NCBI GenBank assembly: GCA_013397455.1
Contig: VYZB01000097.1
Location: 1,349,022 to 1,413,021, forward strand
Source of the DNA: Crotophaga sulcirostris
Lineage: Eukaryota; Chordata; Aves; Cuculiformes; Crotophagidae
DNA length: 64,000 bases
Direction of reading: 5' to 3'
The notes beneath the pieces were generated by a model, which worked only from the letters and a program-made list of their open reading frames with translations, searched no databases and had not been told where the DNA came from. Position numbers and translations under genes: made by a program. Position 1 is the first letter of the stretch; each line of letters begins with the position of its first letter. Shown here piece after piece: positions 47,601 to 60,853 of this stretch.

Positions 47601-50600
47601 CCAGAGACACAAATGATCTAACTTCTATTCTACATGTTTCTATGGCACAACAACAGCCCTTATGGTCCCGGATGCCAAGCACATCGAGAGGGAGGTATTA
47701 CTAGGGCTCTTCTGCACTAGCAGTTTCAGGAAAGGAGCAACTAAGTTCCAGTCTGAGGTTTAGATGAATCTGTTCTCAATAACTTATCGAAAAGAAAGAA
47801 GAGGTGGGATCATGCTAACAGTGTCACTTTGGTATAAGGGGCCCAGGCACACTTCTTACCTATACTATGTAGACAAAGGTCCTTCAGTAAACTGTATCTA
47901 CATACCAGCTTGAGAGCCTTGAATCTTTCAAATAAAACCTAGCTCAAGGTCTAAGCACAAAGTGGAATTCAAAACAGTCCAAAGCAGCAAGTCACATATT
48001 ACAAGATAGGACAGGAGCAAGAAATCCAGGTAATGTTACTATTTATTTTGAAGCTATGTGTCTATTATTTGTTACCACTTGGTAACAAACCCCACTGGGA
48101 TTTACCACCAGGGCTGATCAGAGGTTTGAAGAAACAGAAGATCATATCCAAGGAGTTCCAAAGCAAACTACAAAGCCCCAAACAGGTTTATCCATTTGTT
48201 TTCATAACAATGACCTCTCAGCTTCTAGGTCAAATTGTGATTACGTGCTATCGCATTCCTACCTTATCTGGTCTCACTCTGGATTTTTTAAGTTCATTTC
48301 ATAAATTCTCTTGCATGATGTACAGGGTTTCATCAGAATTACACCTATATATTCTAATTCCTAGAGGCTTGAGGGTTTGTACACAGTGTCTAACAATCAG
48401 ATTTGGATTTGCTGGCTCCAGTCAGATGAAGTTCACTTTCAGGCAGCATATCCATGATCATAGGTAAAAGGCGCATTAGAAACAACAGTGCAGAGTCCTC
48501 CAAACAGCAGGAGAGGTGGCACAGATGAACTAGCAAACCCAGCCAAACGCAGACTGACTCCTGCAGAAGTGACTGAGCTGTCCCTAGCTCCAACTTACTG
48601 AAAGACACTTGCCTGGATGTAGTGCCAGACCAGACATAGCCCCCAGCCATTACAGGCCACAGGATGCAGACCATGCTGCAGTAGAACCTGAATTTTGCCG
48701 TTTGAACTTACTAGTCTTGACTAAAGGCTGATGACACGTGGGTCAATACATAACAACTAGAGACATTCTGCATTTTGCCTCTCATCCCCTCTGTTCTAAT
48801 GCCTCATAGTATGGAAATTCCCCAGCTGGCAGAAAGCTCTTGGCTCAGACTGCAGGGGAGAGCTGCAGAGCTGCTTTTGGGCTAGCACTGGCCTCAGGGG
48901 TTGAAGAGATGCATCAGCACGGCACTGCAATGAGTTAGCATGCAGGAGAGCCAGCATGCCACTGTGGCATGGCTTATCTGAAATGGAAAGCTGAGTAATG
49001 CATTCTTCTGAGAGGGCTGTTTCTTTGCACTATTTGTATTGCCTCTGCAATGCTGAAACTCACAAGAAAACAGACATTTATCAGCAAAGTTATCACTGCC
49101 TAGCCTAAGCCACACATCTAGAAGCTCTGGTGAAGATCATCAGAACAAATCGAATGTCCTGGTGTCAACTTGCTTCTCACAGTCACTATTTGGACAGCTC
49201 TTACATACACACTTACTCCCTGGTTGATGCTTCTACTTCTGGATTGAAAACCAATATAAACATACACATCCTCCTATTACATGAATAATGAGATTTATGT
49301 TTACGCAAGAAATGTTTATCAGGAATATATTTTGTTTGAAATATATTTTCAAGATATTCCACATGCAAATACTTTTTTTCTTATTTGTCTCCTCAGAGAT
49401 CTAAACTAGGTCCTAATTATCCTCTTTCTAAAATTTATCCAGCAGAGTCAGAGAGACATTCCTACCAAGAATCTTTCCAGTAAAATTGCCACAGCAAATG
49501 CTGATGCTTCAACGAAGCTGCAACAAACATACTAAACTGTGAGAGTGAAAAACTGTTCACATCTACCCATACCTTCCTGAAAAACTGATAAAGGCAATTC
49601 CCTAAAAATAAAATTATTCCATTGAAATGAAAATCAAGGTTTGGTGGGCAATGAATAGGAAAAGCAAATATTCATGTCATTTGGCATTAGGGTGTTCATT
49701 GCTAAATACAGATATAATTTACCACATATAAGATTCAACGGCAGCTTTCTGTAATTACAGTCATGGTTTGGAGGCAAATGTTGCTATAGCAATACCAACC
49801 ATAGGAAGGAAATCCACATCTACTCAGAGCATTATTTCTATATATCATGATTTTTTATGCAATAGCACTCTTAACAGAAAAGGGTGCAGTAAATCAATAG
49901 CAATGCCTATTTTAATCACATAGGAGTAGTTTGGAAAAGTATTTCACACAAACACACTGAACAAGGAAATGAAAGACTATGACTGCACATTAAGTAAAGT
50001 CTTCTTTGTTTTAGTTGCTTGAGTGTTGTTTCTTGACTTTACTTGACAAGTAAAGAGTTTAAATCCAGGCCTTCCCAAACTGACTCCTACTGGATTCTGA
50101 ATAGAAAATGTTTTGGGGTTGTCTTCTTATTTCCCTGTTTTCTATACAATCATGAGCAACCTAAACAACATCCGATATCTCTAAACTGGTTTGACCACCA
50201 GCAATCTCAGGTCTGCAGGGTTTCTTGGCTCAGGTGTTAAATGAAAGACATAAAACTGGTTTGGGACTGGAATCAGACCTGAACTAACAGAGGCACATTT
50301 GCATGGCCCTACCCCTGATGCAGTTGTCATTGGAGTAAATCTGGGAGTCAGATAAACCACAAAAGATGACCATCATATGACCGCAATACCTTTTCCGGAC
50401 CAGCCCCAAGAGAGGGCTGGTGTCCAGGGCACACTCTGAGACATTCCCACCCACAGGCTCCCAGCAATGGGACTTCAGTTGTGGGTTTAGGGAAGCGGAA
50501 CTTTGGGTGTTTCTTTCTTTCTTGTGCAAAGGTTGACCCCATTCTGTCTGTCACCACTCCTACCTTGGATTATTGATAAAATCATACTCCCAATTATCCT

Positions 50601-51134
50601 GGCTTAAGTTGACTCTTTTTTTCTCCTTTCCGTGACTTGGTTCCTTCAATTAAATATTGCAGTGGTCATAGTTGCAGTCATATTTAAAAGAAGGAATTAA
50701 TTCAATTGAAAACAATCGATCATCAGCACTGACGTATGAAAACAGAATTATGATCCTGACAGCTGATTTTCTCATGTCTCTATCTTGTTTTCTCATTTTT
50801 GACAAATTATTTTGAACAACAGATCTCTATACATTTCTACAATTCCTAGCACATCTAGGAAGAGATTACAAATGGCTAAAATAGATGTAATTCTTAATAA
50901 ATAATCTTAATTCAACTGAAATAAAAATCACTCAGATTCCAATGGTCATGTGAACACTGTGGATTTCCCAAAGAAGGTCAAAAGAGCACAAGAATTGAAA
51001 ATAGCCACACAATTGTACGTAGATACAATTCAAGCTGATGACAGGGAGGAAATGTTAGTAGAAGAGGGCTTTCCATTGCCCACCATTCCACATCCACTAT
51101 TGTGGACACACAAATATCACAACCTTATAAAATT
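44612..51134. other. Non-coding region without recognised elements
   Basis: About 6.5 kb of AT-rich sequence with no CR1, LTR or DNA transposon that I could recognise. A 14-bp palindrome TTAGCTATAGCTAA lies at 45683-45696 and a hairpin-forming inverted repeat at 47240-47265. A 144-codon frame at 48033-48467 shows no domain. Confidence 0.5.
47240..47265. repeat. Perfect 11-bp inverted repeat with 4-nt loop
   Basis: CCCAATATCAC (47240-47250), the loop ACAG, and GTGATATTGGG (47255-47265) form a perfect hairpin or cruciform of 26 bp. Each arm also contains CCAAT. It is too short for a microRNA precursor, but could be a dimeric protein site. Confidence 0.75.
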
Positions 51135-51350
51135 CACAGTATCACAGTATTACAAGGTTGGAAATGACCTTTGAGATTGAGTCCAATCTATAACCCAACA
51201 CTAACACCAACCCATCATCTAAACCATGGCACTAAATGCCTCATTCAACCTCGTCTTAAACACCCTCAGGGACAGCGACTCCACCACCTCCCAGGGCAGT
51301 GCATTCCAATGGCCAATCACCCTTTCAGTGAAGAACTCTTTCCTAATATC
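51135..51350 (-). mobile_element. CR1 LINE 3'-end fragment (ATACTGTG-tail class)
   Basis: Plus-strand CACAGTATCACAGTATTAC is the reverse of two tail units. It is followed by AAGGTTGGAAATGACCTTTG, CATCTAAACCATGGCAC, GACTCCACCACCTCCCAGGG and CTTTCAGTGAAGAACTC, all CR1 3' region read backwards. About 215 bp are kept, ending at TTTCCTAATATC. Only about 35 bp separate it from the much older minus CR1 at 51380, so the younger copy inserted near or at the older tail. Confidence 0.94.
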
Positions 51351-51379
51351 AAGCCCTGCTGTCCTGGGCAGACTAACTT

Positions 51380-52780
51380 CTTTCAAGTTAGAATCACAGC
51401 AAAGCTGGTTGGAAGGGACCTCTGCAGATCATCAGTTCAACTCTCTGCTGGAAGAGGGACTGTCACCAATGTTAGAGGAAGTCATCCACAGCTTGATCCA
51501 GCTGAGTCTTGAAAAATTCCAAGAAGAAACTCCACTGTCTCTGGGTGAAAAGTTAAAAGTTGTGCCTTATTGTCAGGTGAAAAACTTTTTCTTAATGGTC
51601 AGTCTGAACTTCTCAAGCTGCAACTTGTGACAGTTTTCCTATATTTTTACTACCTTAGGCAAACAAGAAGAGTTCAGCTGCATAATCACTTTAACTTCTC
51701 TTCAAGCATTACAGGCTTCCATGAAATTGCCCTTTAGGCGGGTGCTCAAAACCGACTGGACAGTACTGACACAGTACTCAGCAATGCCAAGGAGGATAAC
51801 AACTTCCCCAATCTGCTAGCCATACTTTTAATGCATAACATTATGCTGTTTTCCTTACTTACAATGAAAACGCATCATTGGCTGATTTTCAACTTGGCAG
51901 CCACCCTAATACCCCATTGCTTTCCTACAGATGTTCTGTTTAGCCAGTTGTTTCCTAGTTTGTACTGCTGGACAGAATTAATCTTCATAGGCACAGAACT
52001 CCACAATTATTGTCACTGAACTTCATCAGTTTTCTGTTGACCCAGAGCTCAGGTTTCTTAAAGTCCATCTGAATTGAATTTCTACCATTTGGTGTCCTAA
52101 ATTATCTCTCCTGTCAATTTAATGTGATCTACAGCTTTTCTCAGGATGCATTCTGTCTCACTACCTCGGTAATTAACAGGGATGTAATACTACTAGTCCA
52201 ATCCCTCACAGGCCACCTGTTATTTGTCTCTAATGAGACAGTCAGCTATTGAAGACTATCCTTTGGACCCAGATATCCATGCAATTTTCGATCAGCCTAA
52301 CAATTCTTATCATCAGCACATACTTCCACAGTTTTCTATGAGAGGAATTATAACAAAAACCTCATTGAAGTCAAAGTCGGGAAATGCTATATCCACTGAT
52401 GTACCCACATCTACATAGTTAGTCATGCAAAACGCTCTCAGGTTGGTCAAGTACAACTTGCCCTCAGTACGTATGGGGTCAACTGTTATTGACTGCCGTC
52501 TCATCTTGGGAAACAAATTCCCTGAGGACATGATTCATAGTATTTCCAGGGATTGTGGTAATTCTGACTAGCCTGTAGCTCCCTGGACTCTCCATCTTAC
52601 TCTTATTAAATATGGGTGTAAGGATACCTTTTTCCTAGCTTTCAGGGAACTCTCTGCCATCTTTTTTTTTGTAGATAAGAGAATTGCAATTGCATCGCAC
52701 ATCTTTCAGCATCCTAGTAAAAACATAATCCAGCCTGATGGATTTGAAGATAACCAGCTTTCCTAAGTAGGTCTGAAAAG
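51380..52780 (-). mobile_element. Ancient CR1 LINE, about 1.4 kb, highly diverged
   Basis: Plus-strand AGAATCACAGCAAAGCTGG and TTGGAAGGGACCTCTGCAG mark the 3' end of an old CR1 subfamily. Further in, CCTCATTGAAGTCAAAGTCG, CAGGTTGGTCAAGTACAAC, TTTCCAGGGATTGTGG and GACTAGCCTGTAGCTCCCTG align in order with the reverse complement of the CR1 reverse-transcriptase region, and CAGCCTGATGGATTTG fits the start of that domain. The order is collinear throughout with many small gaps. The copy is far more decayed than the others and is probably one of the oldest repeats in the window. The 5' limit is uncertain and may extend beyond 52780. Confidence 0.88.
52313..52531 (-). pseudogene. CR1 reverse-transcriptase remnant with motif A
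   Basis: A 72-residue open frame keeps ORF2 protein similarity. Residues 24-34 read GKLYLTNLRAF, aligning with the family's GKSCLTNLVAF. Residues 41-59 (VDVG, then VDIAFPDFDFNEVF) align with the family's VDKG and V(D)VVYLDFSKAFD, so Asp52 falls on the catalytic aspartate of RT motif A. The downstream YVDD-type motif C is not in this frame. This is a degraded fragment; its survival as an open frame is likely chance. Confidence 0.85.
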
Positions 52781-55700
52781 TAAAGTATTCTTTGTTTCCT
52801 GTGCAGCACTGCTTAATTATATTATCTTAGGCAATCCTTGTTTTTGTACAAAATCAAATTTGGAATAAGAATTTAACATGGCTCTTGCTCAGTGGGCTAC
52901 ACTGCAAGACAGGTCATCTCTCGCCCACATGCTCAATTCCACACTGTTTGGGCTCTGAGAACATGGTATTTATCCTCACCTCACCCTTATAAAATAGGAA
53001 AGTGCTCTACCTTCTAACCTTAATGAGCAGTCACCTAGCAAATGTTATTTCTCACAAGTAGCCAGTAATATTGGAAAGAAGAAAACCCAGAACTTCAGAG
53101 TGCCAGGGCTCTTAATACTAATTAAGGGAGAAGAACAGAGAGCTGAAAAATACCCACAGCACAAATAGTCAACTTTTGAACACATCTTTAAAATTATCTT
53201 CAAAATAACTGAAGGAATAAAGAAAAATAATAATTCACTGTTCTGACACATGACCTTATACTTGCTTAACAGGAATAAAATTACTAGGTTTCACTTGGAT
53301 TCTGTCAGGATGTGGCTCCTTCACAGGAAAGAGGGAGACCCAGTAAGACCCAGTAAGAGTCCCCTTCACTGACCTTAGAGATCCCACTGCTGTATAGACA
53401 AATCTGCAAGGCTACCTTCCTGAATGGTACGTTCCCTTTCTTCTGAACTTACTGGGACCTATGACCTGTTGCAGACTTGTCACTACTGAGCTGAGAAACT
53501 CAAACGTTGTTTAGGGCTTTCTTTCCAGAGGTCTTCAGACAAATCTTATTGTGATGTTGTCAAGTCTCAGTGCCAAGTTAGAATGGAAGGTGGCAAGCTA
53601 TTCCCACCATATGCAGTTTCTAAATACTACTCCCTACACTGTGTGTTAATGCAGTGCATTTGTGCTGCGTTAATCTCATTCATTGTTCACAGCTAAATGG
53701 GAAACACAAGTGGAAAGCACTTACTCCTCTTCATTCAGCATATGGCACATTGGCAGGCCTCTGTATCTGTGACTTGAAATCCACCACATTTACCTCATTT
53801 CCACATACCCTTGCACCATGAATTATCACTGGTATACTTTGCTGTGTTCCCGTTGCTTTCAGGTACTAATACCACAATATTATAAGGAAAACACAGATCT
53901 CCAATGAGCATATAAGCAAACACAAAGTACAGGTGCAACAGACTTACTATACCAATAAAATCAATCTGTTTTAGCAGAAAACATTCTCAAGATGATAGAG
54001 ATCATTTCACCTGTGGCCCAGCACATTTTGTTTTCATATCATGCAGTTCTGGTGGAGATACATTAATTTTTATGTTTATCCTAAGATATCTGAACGTGTT
54101 CCCTTGCTAACAATACACCAGATACTTATGTGCAATAGCAGGATGATTCAAACAATGAAGTTAAGTTCAACACAAAAGAGTGGCTCCAGCAGTTGTAGGT
54201 TTACAACTTACGGAGGACAAAAAAAACCAGAAAGATGCTACTTGGAGTTTTTGTGTTTTTTTCTGGATCAGATTCTCTCAGAATTTGTTTGTTAAAGAAA
54301 AGAAGGTAAATTTTCAAACTGGGCAAACCAATGAGCCTGACTCGAAAGCTACTTTCTCCTTCCACCCTTCCACTAGGTGAGTTAAGGAGAACATGGCATT
54401 TAAAGATAAGGCAATGAAGTATGACCTTTTTGTCACAGAATCTTCCTGAACCTTCAAAACAAGTGTCATATAGATGCAACACCTCTATTGCTGCAAGTGG
54501 AAAGTTCTGGTTTGGTAAGATCTTTTACACAACACTACTCAGAATAAAAAACAAATACCTATGAGACACTCCAGTGAAAATCAAGGCCTTTTGTATAACT
54601 AATTTAAAGGAAGCTGCTGCTGGCAATTATGAGCACATTAGATTAAAATTATCCCAGAAAGGATATTTTGGGCACTGTATTTTTCATGGACAGGATACAA
54701 GGTTGCATACAGCAAGTAAGAATTTCAAAGAGAGAAAGACAGATAAAAAGAGAAAAAAGAAATGCCAAGATGTATCCACTTTAGTTTAGAAATGAGTCAG
54801 CATTATGGGGTGATATTCATACAAAGCTCTGAAAAAATACCAATAAGGACCTATAAGGGATTGCATGCATCACATGAAACAGAATCTTAATGTCTTGATT
54901 ACTTCCCACTACCAGTCATAATAAACTTAGCTTGCTCTTGTTACTCACAGGACAAGATACAAATTTCCTGCTCTATATCCAGGAATGCTACAAGACCTAC
55001 TTTTATAATTCCACTTTTTATTTGTATAGCACTTTAAGGGCTCACAGTCACAATCACATTAGTCACATTAGGTGTAGGCGTATGTGGAAAATAAGAGAAC
55101 TACTCTCTTTGAAGACACCCTGTCATTTAATGAAAAGATAGCTTTACTTTTACAATATGGTGACTTAACATTCTGAACACACGAACCTTACATCAGAGAT
55201 GAGTTCCTATGAAAGGCTCTGGATCACCTTACCTCATCTCCCAGAACAAGAGTTATATAGGTTGCCATGGAAATTAAGTGTTAGTGACAAGTAGAGTACT
55301 TGTTTTTTGATAAATGTAAATTATGTTGCTTCAGAAGGCAAGAACATCTTCAAGAATGCAATTTAAGGTCAGCGACAGGAACTCTGGCATTGCATATTAT
55401 TTTTTTGTTTTTCAACATGACTACACAATTTTTAAAGTGAACTACTAACATTTAGATGTGCCAGCCTATAACCTGTAGGACTGAAATTTTAAATCATATT
55501 TAACTTCAAGAGCAAACCAGAGATGGTCACAAAGCAACCTGTCCTGCTACATACATCACCATCCTGGGCTGGGGGAAATCTAGCCTTTCAGAAAAGCGTT
55601 CAGTACTAATGCAACTTCAGCCTGTTTATGATTCACCAGCAGAAAGGTGGCTACTGAAATTCAACCATTTATTACTTGAAAATCAAAGCTCCAGTAAATG

Positions 55701-58700
55701 TAACATTAATAGGCCAAAGGTTTTCCAAGCAGAACCTGAGAAGTAAGCCCCTCCCTCCAAGTGGTGGAGTAGTAGCAGCTAATGCATCTGCATAGTGTTA
55801 TTGCCTTGCTATGACATCTGAATTTAGTTTTGCATAAGCAGTTGGTTCAATAGTATTTCTCTGTTGGTAGAGTCGAGAAAACTTGCTGGAAATGGTTTGT
55901 GGGTGAGTTTAGCAGCAGCAAGAAATGTCTCATCAGTTCTTGAAAAAGCTTGAGCTAGCCAAAGCACTAGGCTTTCTATTGATAGAGAATTCAGTGGTGC
56001 CCTCTGCAGATAACCAACTGCCTCCACTGCAGTTGTATATGGCCCAGTGCAAGTATACAGCAGAAAAAAATGCTGGACCAAAACACTTGATGCTTCATGC
56101 ATGGAGCATTCCAGTACTAGACACTGTGTGAGAAACACATCAAGATCTAACATTTCCCATCCAATCAATATATTGTTTAGGACGCCCTGAAACCATGAAT
56201 TCAAGTATAGTAGAAACCCACAGGTTGTTCTGAGGATACATGGGACAAGGCAGCAGACACTGAACATAAACATAAGAATGAAGAAAAATTAAAACTATAG
56301 CTAGACAGTGTTATGGCAAAAGTTAATGGTTATTTGCAGAACTCCAAAGATTTTCCACTGAGTTAACAGGTTTGACTATCGCATCTGGGTGCAAGATTTG
56401 ACAGTTGTTTTGGTACATACAGAGCATGGCATAAATACCCATGGTACCTCTGGGCTCCATGACCTCTCCACTCTGCAACAGCATCATCAGGTTTATTTCA
56501 GATACAAAGAGAGGCACAAAAAAGTGCAGAGGGAATCACTGACCTTTTGCTCCATACAAGGATTGTATTAGCTTTGTCAGTTTGCTCTGGAGTATCTAAT
56601 AAAGATAGCAGCAATCAGGGCTTGAAGGAGGTCACCAGTAGAAGACACTGTCATTCAACGTGTGTGACGTCTTGACCTGGGATTTAATTTCTTCCTGCAG
56701 ATGGGAAACTGAAGGGCTCCATAGGGAAGCAAAAGTAGAACCATTTCAAAGCAATAATGTACATTACTGAAGAAAGGATCACAGGGCACATGAAGAGCTA
56801 GGCTGAGAAGTTCCAGCTGCAGTCACAGAAACAGAGTGGAATTTACTGCATGCAACATTAGACTCCATGGCTGTTAAAGCTCCAGGTTTGCTTAAACAGA
56901 TCTTCTGCCAGAAAACTAAGCAAATTGTTTCTTTGCAGTCTGCAGGATCAGAAACAAAGCAGTAAGGCTGCAGTTACATGAAGCGAGGGTTAACTAAGGA
57001 TATTATTGTCTGTCACATTCAATTTAGAAATGTGAATACATGAGAGTTTGGGTGTCTTATTAATGGCCTGAGGACCAACAGTCTCAGCCTTTTCAAAAAT
57101 TTTTCATCCAACAAAAGGAGCTGGGTGCTTTACAGGAATGGCATTCAATTCAATAGCCAAAGGAAATCTAGAAGCAGTCCTGGACTGCAACATTCCTCTT
57201 GACTTAAAGCTAGAAGCAATGAACAACCTGATGTCAGTGCATAGAATAGAAGTTTTGCTAAGGGCTCTTTCTGTAACAAAATTTCACCCTCAAAACTGTC
57301 CTTAAAATTAGGTTTAAACAGAATCGTGTCATGCATTTCAGACCAGTTGATAACAAAAATAAGTCCCACTGACAGCACTGTAAGCATGTACAACATCAGA
57401 AATTGTTTTATATTGAGCAGGCAAGTCCTTTTCTCTCTTTCTCCCTCCCTTTCCCTCACAACAGAGCACTTTCATAGTCCCCTACTAGAGCTATGGGCAT
57501 ATAATGGGGGAATTTCAGAAGGACCTTACTTATTTTTATACTTAAAGAGAAAGATTTTTAATACTAATGCCCAATAAGACTGCATGTTTGTGAATAAGCA
57601 GTGACAGGTGGTAAAGGCAGATGGTTTTGAAAAGATTTGTGGTGTTCCCTGGCTCTGCTGTCCTAGTGCTCTGCAGGATACTGGCAGAAAAAGTCGTTGC
57701 CCTCCTCTTCTTTCCTTGCCTCACTCAAGAAAACCAGCAGCAGACGACCTCACTGGCTGCTACAAAGCCAGTACAGGACCAGCAAAGCTCAATAACTGAG
57801 GTTCTTCATCCCACCTCCAAACTACTATATTGCTGCAGAAGCCCAGCCAAACACAAGCCATTGATATAGAGTAACCAGAGGAGAGTATTTATGAGTGAGC
57901 ATCGTTGAATGCTTCAGTGCTCAGTCCAGGCACGAACACCTGCCTTCCAGTACAGACCTCTGCTGACAGCACTTGCTCTTGTTTCCAAAAGCCTTGGTGA
58001 TGAAGGAGGCATCTCAGATGCTTCAGCCTTGCACAACCAAATGAACATTCACAAATGGTGAATAACATTGTGTAATTAGTCAGAGTGATATTGCAATGGG
58101 GAACAAAGCTCAGAGAAGTAGAATTATTCACATTGTATCTCAAAACAGAGAATGCAGGCAAAAAAATTATTTCATATGTCAACAAAAGCAGCAACAGAAA
58201 AGTATATTTCCAAATGAGTGTTGTGTATTTGGCCAAAATAGTCCTGATTACTGCAGCTGTAACCTTCTCTGAGTTATTGTTTTTGCTTGGAGAGAAAAGA
58301 CTCACTATTAATGAGACAACAGTGCTAGCTTCTGGCTGTCGATTTCTGCATGCTGCATCAGCTGTAGCACACCACTAGTTAAAGTCAGTTGTAACTCTTT
58401 TTTGAAATATGACAGTACACCTATAAAGATGACTCAGGCAATTGCATACACCACCAGTGAATCACTAAATGGTACTACCTCTGTCTACTATCAAACCTAT
58501 CTGTACAGTCTATTGTTAACTTCATGGTCCACCCATCTCAAAGAACCTTTTAGAAGACTGCTGTGCTCTGTGAATACACACACATTTGGTGAATAAATTA
58601 AGAATCTCTCTTCTAGGATTTACTAAGATGTACTGTAGGAAATACACTCCTGAAAAGGGCCAGTACCTATTCTATATAGCATCTCTGCTTTGCTGATTTT

Positions 58701-60652
58701 TCTCAGAAATGGATTTGATTGACTCAATATCAACATAATACTTATTCTTGTTTTCCATTTCTTTGAACAGTATAAGTGTATAGCTTTGTAAGAATTCTTT
58801 CCTTATTGTTCATCTATAGCGCTGTTTACAAAATTGCAATCAGTTTACATTTCCATAACTTCACTCACAGTATTAAGGTAGTTTCTGAAGGAATATTCTA
58901 GAGAGGGTTATGACACTACAGTCTTTTTATATTCAACATCCCTCAAATAAGAAAAGGCCCTCCTAAACCACCTAGGGCAAAACAAATCCACATTATTTAC
59001 ATGGAATCAAGGAGCCTTCCTTTGCTTCAATCAACAGTGTTTATGGTTGTTTTCAGGAAGGTAAAACAAAAAAAAAAAAGGAGCTACCAATCCAGCTGGC
59101 CCCAATTGTATACAGCATTGCAGAAACAGTAGTGAAAATTATGTTTACTATAAAGGTAGACACAAGCCACTCAAACTTGGAATCAAAGACTTACATTTGT
59201 TTCCAGAGAACACCCCATGGTAAAATTGCCTCTCACCTTTGGGCACAAATGAAAACGTGGATCTGGGTTTGGACAAGGTAAAGCTGAAAGACAGCTTTAG
59301 AAATTAAATTGTAAGCATCCAGGTTTGTTACCAGTTCTGTCATTCTTGCATGCATTAACCAGTCATTAAGTTTTCTCTTTGCTCTGTTAACCCCACAGGA
59401 CAACTTATTGCTTCTGAAAGCAGATACAGGGGATGGATACTGGCAAAACGGCTTAAAAATGAAATGAAGTATGAGGAAAACCTATAATATGCATCTCTTA
59501 TGAGCACAGCTGCTCCACAATTACTCTCAGGAAGGAGAAAACATTGGAGTTGAACATAATAGTGTATTTTTGTGGCAAAATGTATTTTTTCTATGAGCAT
59601 GGGTGGAAGAACAGAGCCCTATTCAATTTCCAGTCACTTGAACCTGCTTAAGCATAGGTACACACAAAGAGAAACACACGTACAAGCAGCTCCCGCAAAA
59701 GACAGCTAATAAAAACTTAGAACTGAACACAATTATAGTCAAATTACAGGTATTTTTGCTAAACCTTCAATAAGCCTCATGCTTTAACAAAAACTAATGT
59801 AGCCAGAGATTTGAAGGAGAGGGGATTTTCAGTTTCAAATAATTACCAATAGAATATTAATTATATGCCTACACACAAGATCCTGCTATTGACTCTTTCA
59901 CTGTGTAAAGACCTAATTAGCTGTAATTTTAACATTGTATACTACCCAAAGACAACTACATTTTCTAAAGAAAGCCTGAAAGCACTATTTGCATGAGAAT
60001 ATTTAAAAAAACAGACAAAAAGTCTACCTCATACAGTGTTAAAATCAGTTACATGCTTACCATGCAAAAATTGAATAGAAAAAAAATAAAAGACAATGCA
60101 TCCACTGTAGTACATTCTCTGCTGTGATAACAAATGAAAATGAACTTTTGCCAGATATAGCTGCGCAAAAAGAGAGCTGAGAGGCTACAAGTGCATGATG
60201 ACCCCATGGTGGCACTACACAGCAGTCCACAGGGGCTGATTTACAGAAGTTCAGGAGAACTCCTAAGAGTCAGTAAACTAGGGAAATGCTCTCCCACGAC
60301 TGCTCCCTATGGCTATGACCATCCCATGCTGAGAAATTATTGTTGTCAGTATCATCATCATAGCAACAAAGCACTCAAGCCACAAACCTGGGCTTTGTAA
60401 GAACAGGCCATGTGCAAACACAGAGGAAGAGAGAGGCTAGGTGAAGGAGCCCGCAATTTAAATACAGGAGAGACAGACTTAGAAGCAACAGGAGTGGTGT
60501 TGATTGTATAAATTGGGTCAGTGGCAGAATCAATCCCGAAGCATGAATTCAGGTATCAACATCATGAACAGAGGGAGGTAATTTCTTAGCATACAAAAGT
60601 AAGGTCCCATCTCCTTCAAGAATACAAGTATTTAAAACATTTTCTCCTTCAA
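52781..60652. other. Non-coding region without recognised elements
   Basis: AT-rich sequence. A 10-bp unit (AGACCCAGTA) is repeated 2.3 times at 53336-53358, and an A13 run lies near 59069. A 149-codon minus frame at 55824-56273 is unassigned. A TAATTA/octamer motif cluster lies at 59840-59994. No transposon ends or exons were recognised. Confidence 0.5.
59840..59994. promoter_or_regulatory. TAATTA and octamer motif cluster, candidate enhancer
   Basis: TAATTA (59840-59845), ATTAATTATA (59855-59864), the palindrome CTAATTAG (59913-59920) and a perfect octamer ATTTGCAT (59987-59994) lie within 155 bp. Homeodomain plus POU-octamer combinations are typical of developmental enhancers. Only motif content supports this. 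Confidence 0.25.
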
Positions 60653-60853
60653 AGTATCACAGTATAACCAGGTTGGAAGAGACCTCTGAGATCATCAAGT
60701 CCAACCTATAAGCCAACACTAACACCATCTCATCACCTAAACCATGGCACTGAGTGCCTCATCCAGTCTTCCCTTAAACACATCCAGGGTCGGCGACTCC
60801 ACCACCTCCCTGGGCAGCGCATTCCAGTGGCCCATCACCCTTTCAGTGAAGAA
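60653..60853 (-). mobile_element. CR1 LINE 3'-end fragment (ATACTGTG-tail class)
   Basis: Plus-strand AGTATCACAGTATAACCAGG opens the copy, then GAGATCATCAAGTCCAACC, CATCACCTAAACCATGGCAC, CGGCGACTCCACCACCTCCC and CATCACCCTTTCAGTGAAGA. It covers the same part of the element as the copy at 51135-51350 and ends about 20 bp earlier. It is less diverged than that copy, non-coding and 5'-truncated. Confidence 0.95.

Noticed and set aside
55824..56273. 149-codon open frame on the minus strand
   Set aside because: It is the longest frame outside the LTR, but in a 64-kb six-frame search about one frame of this length is expected by chance. It shows no domain, no signal of codon bias and no homologue I recognise.
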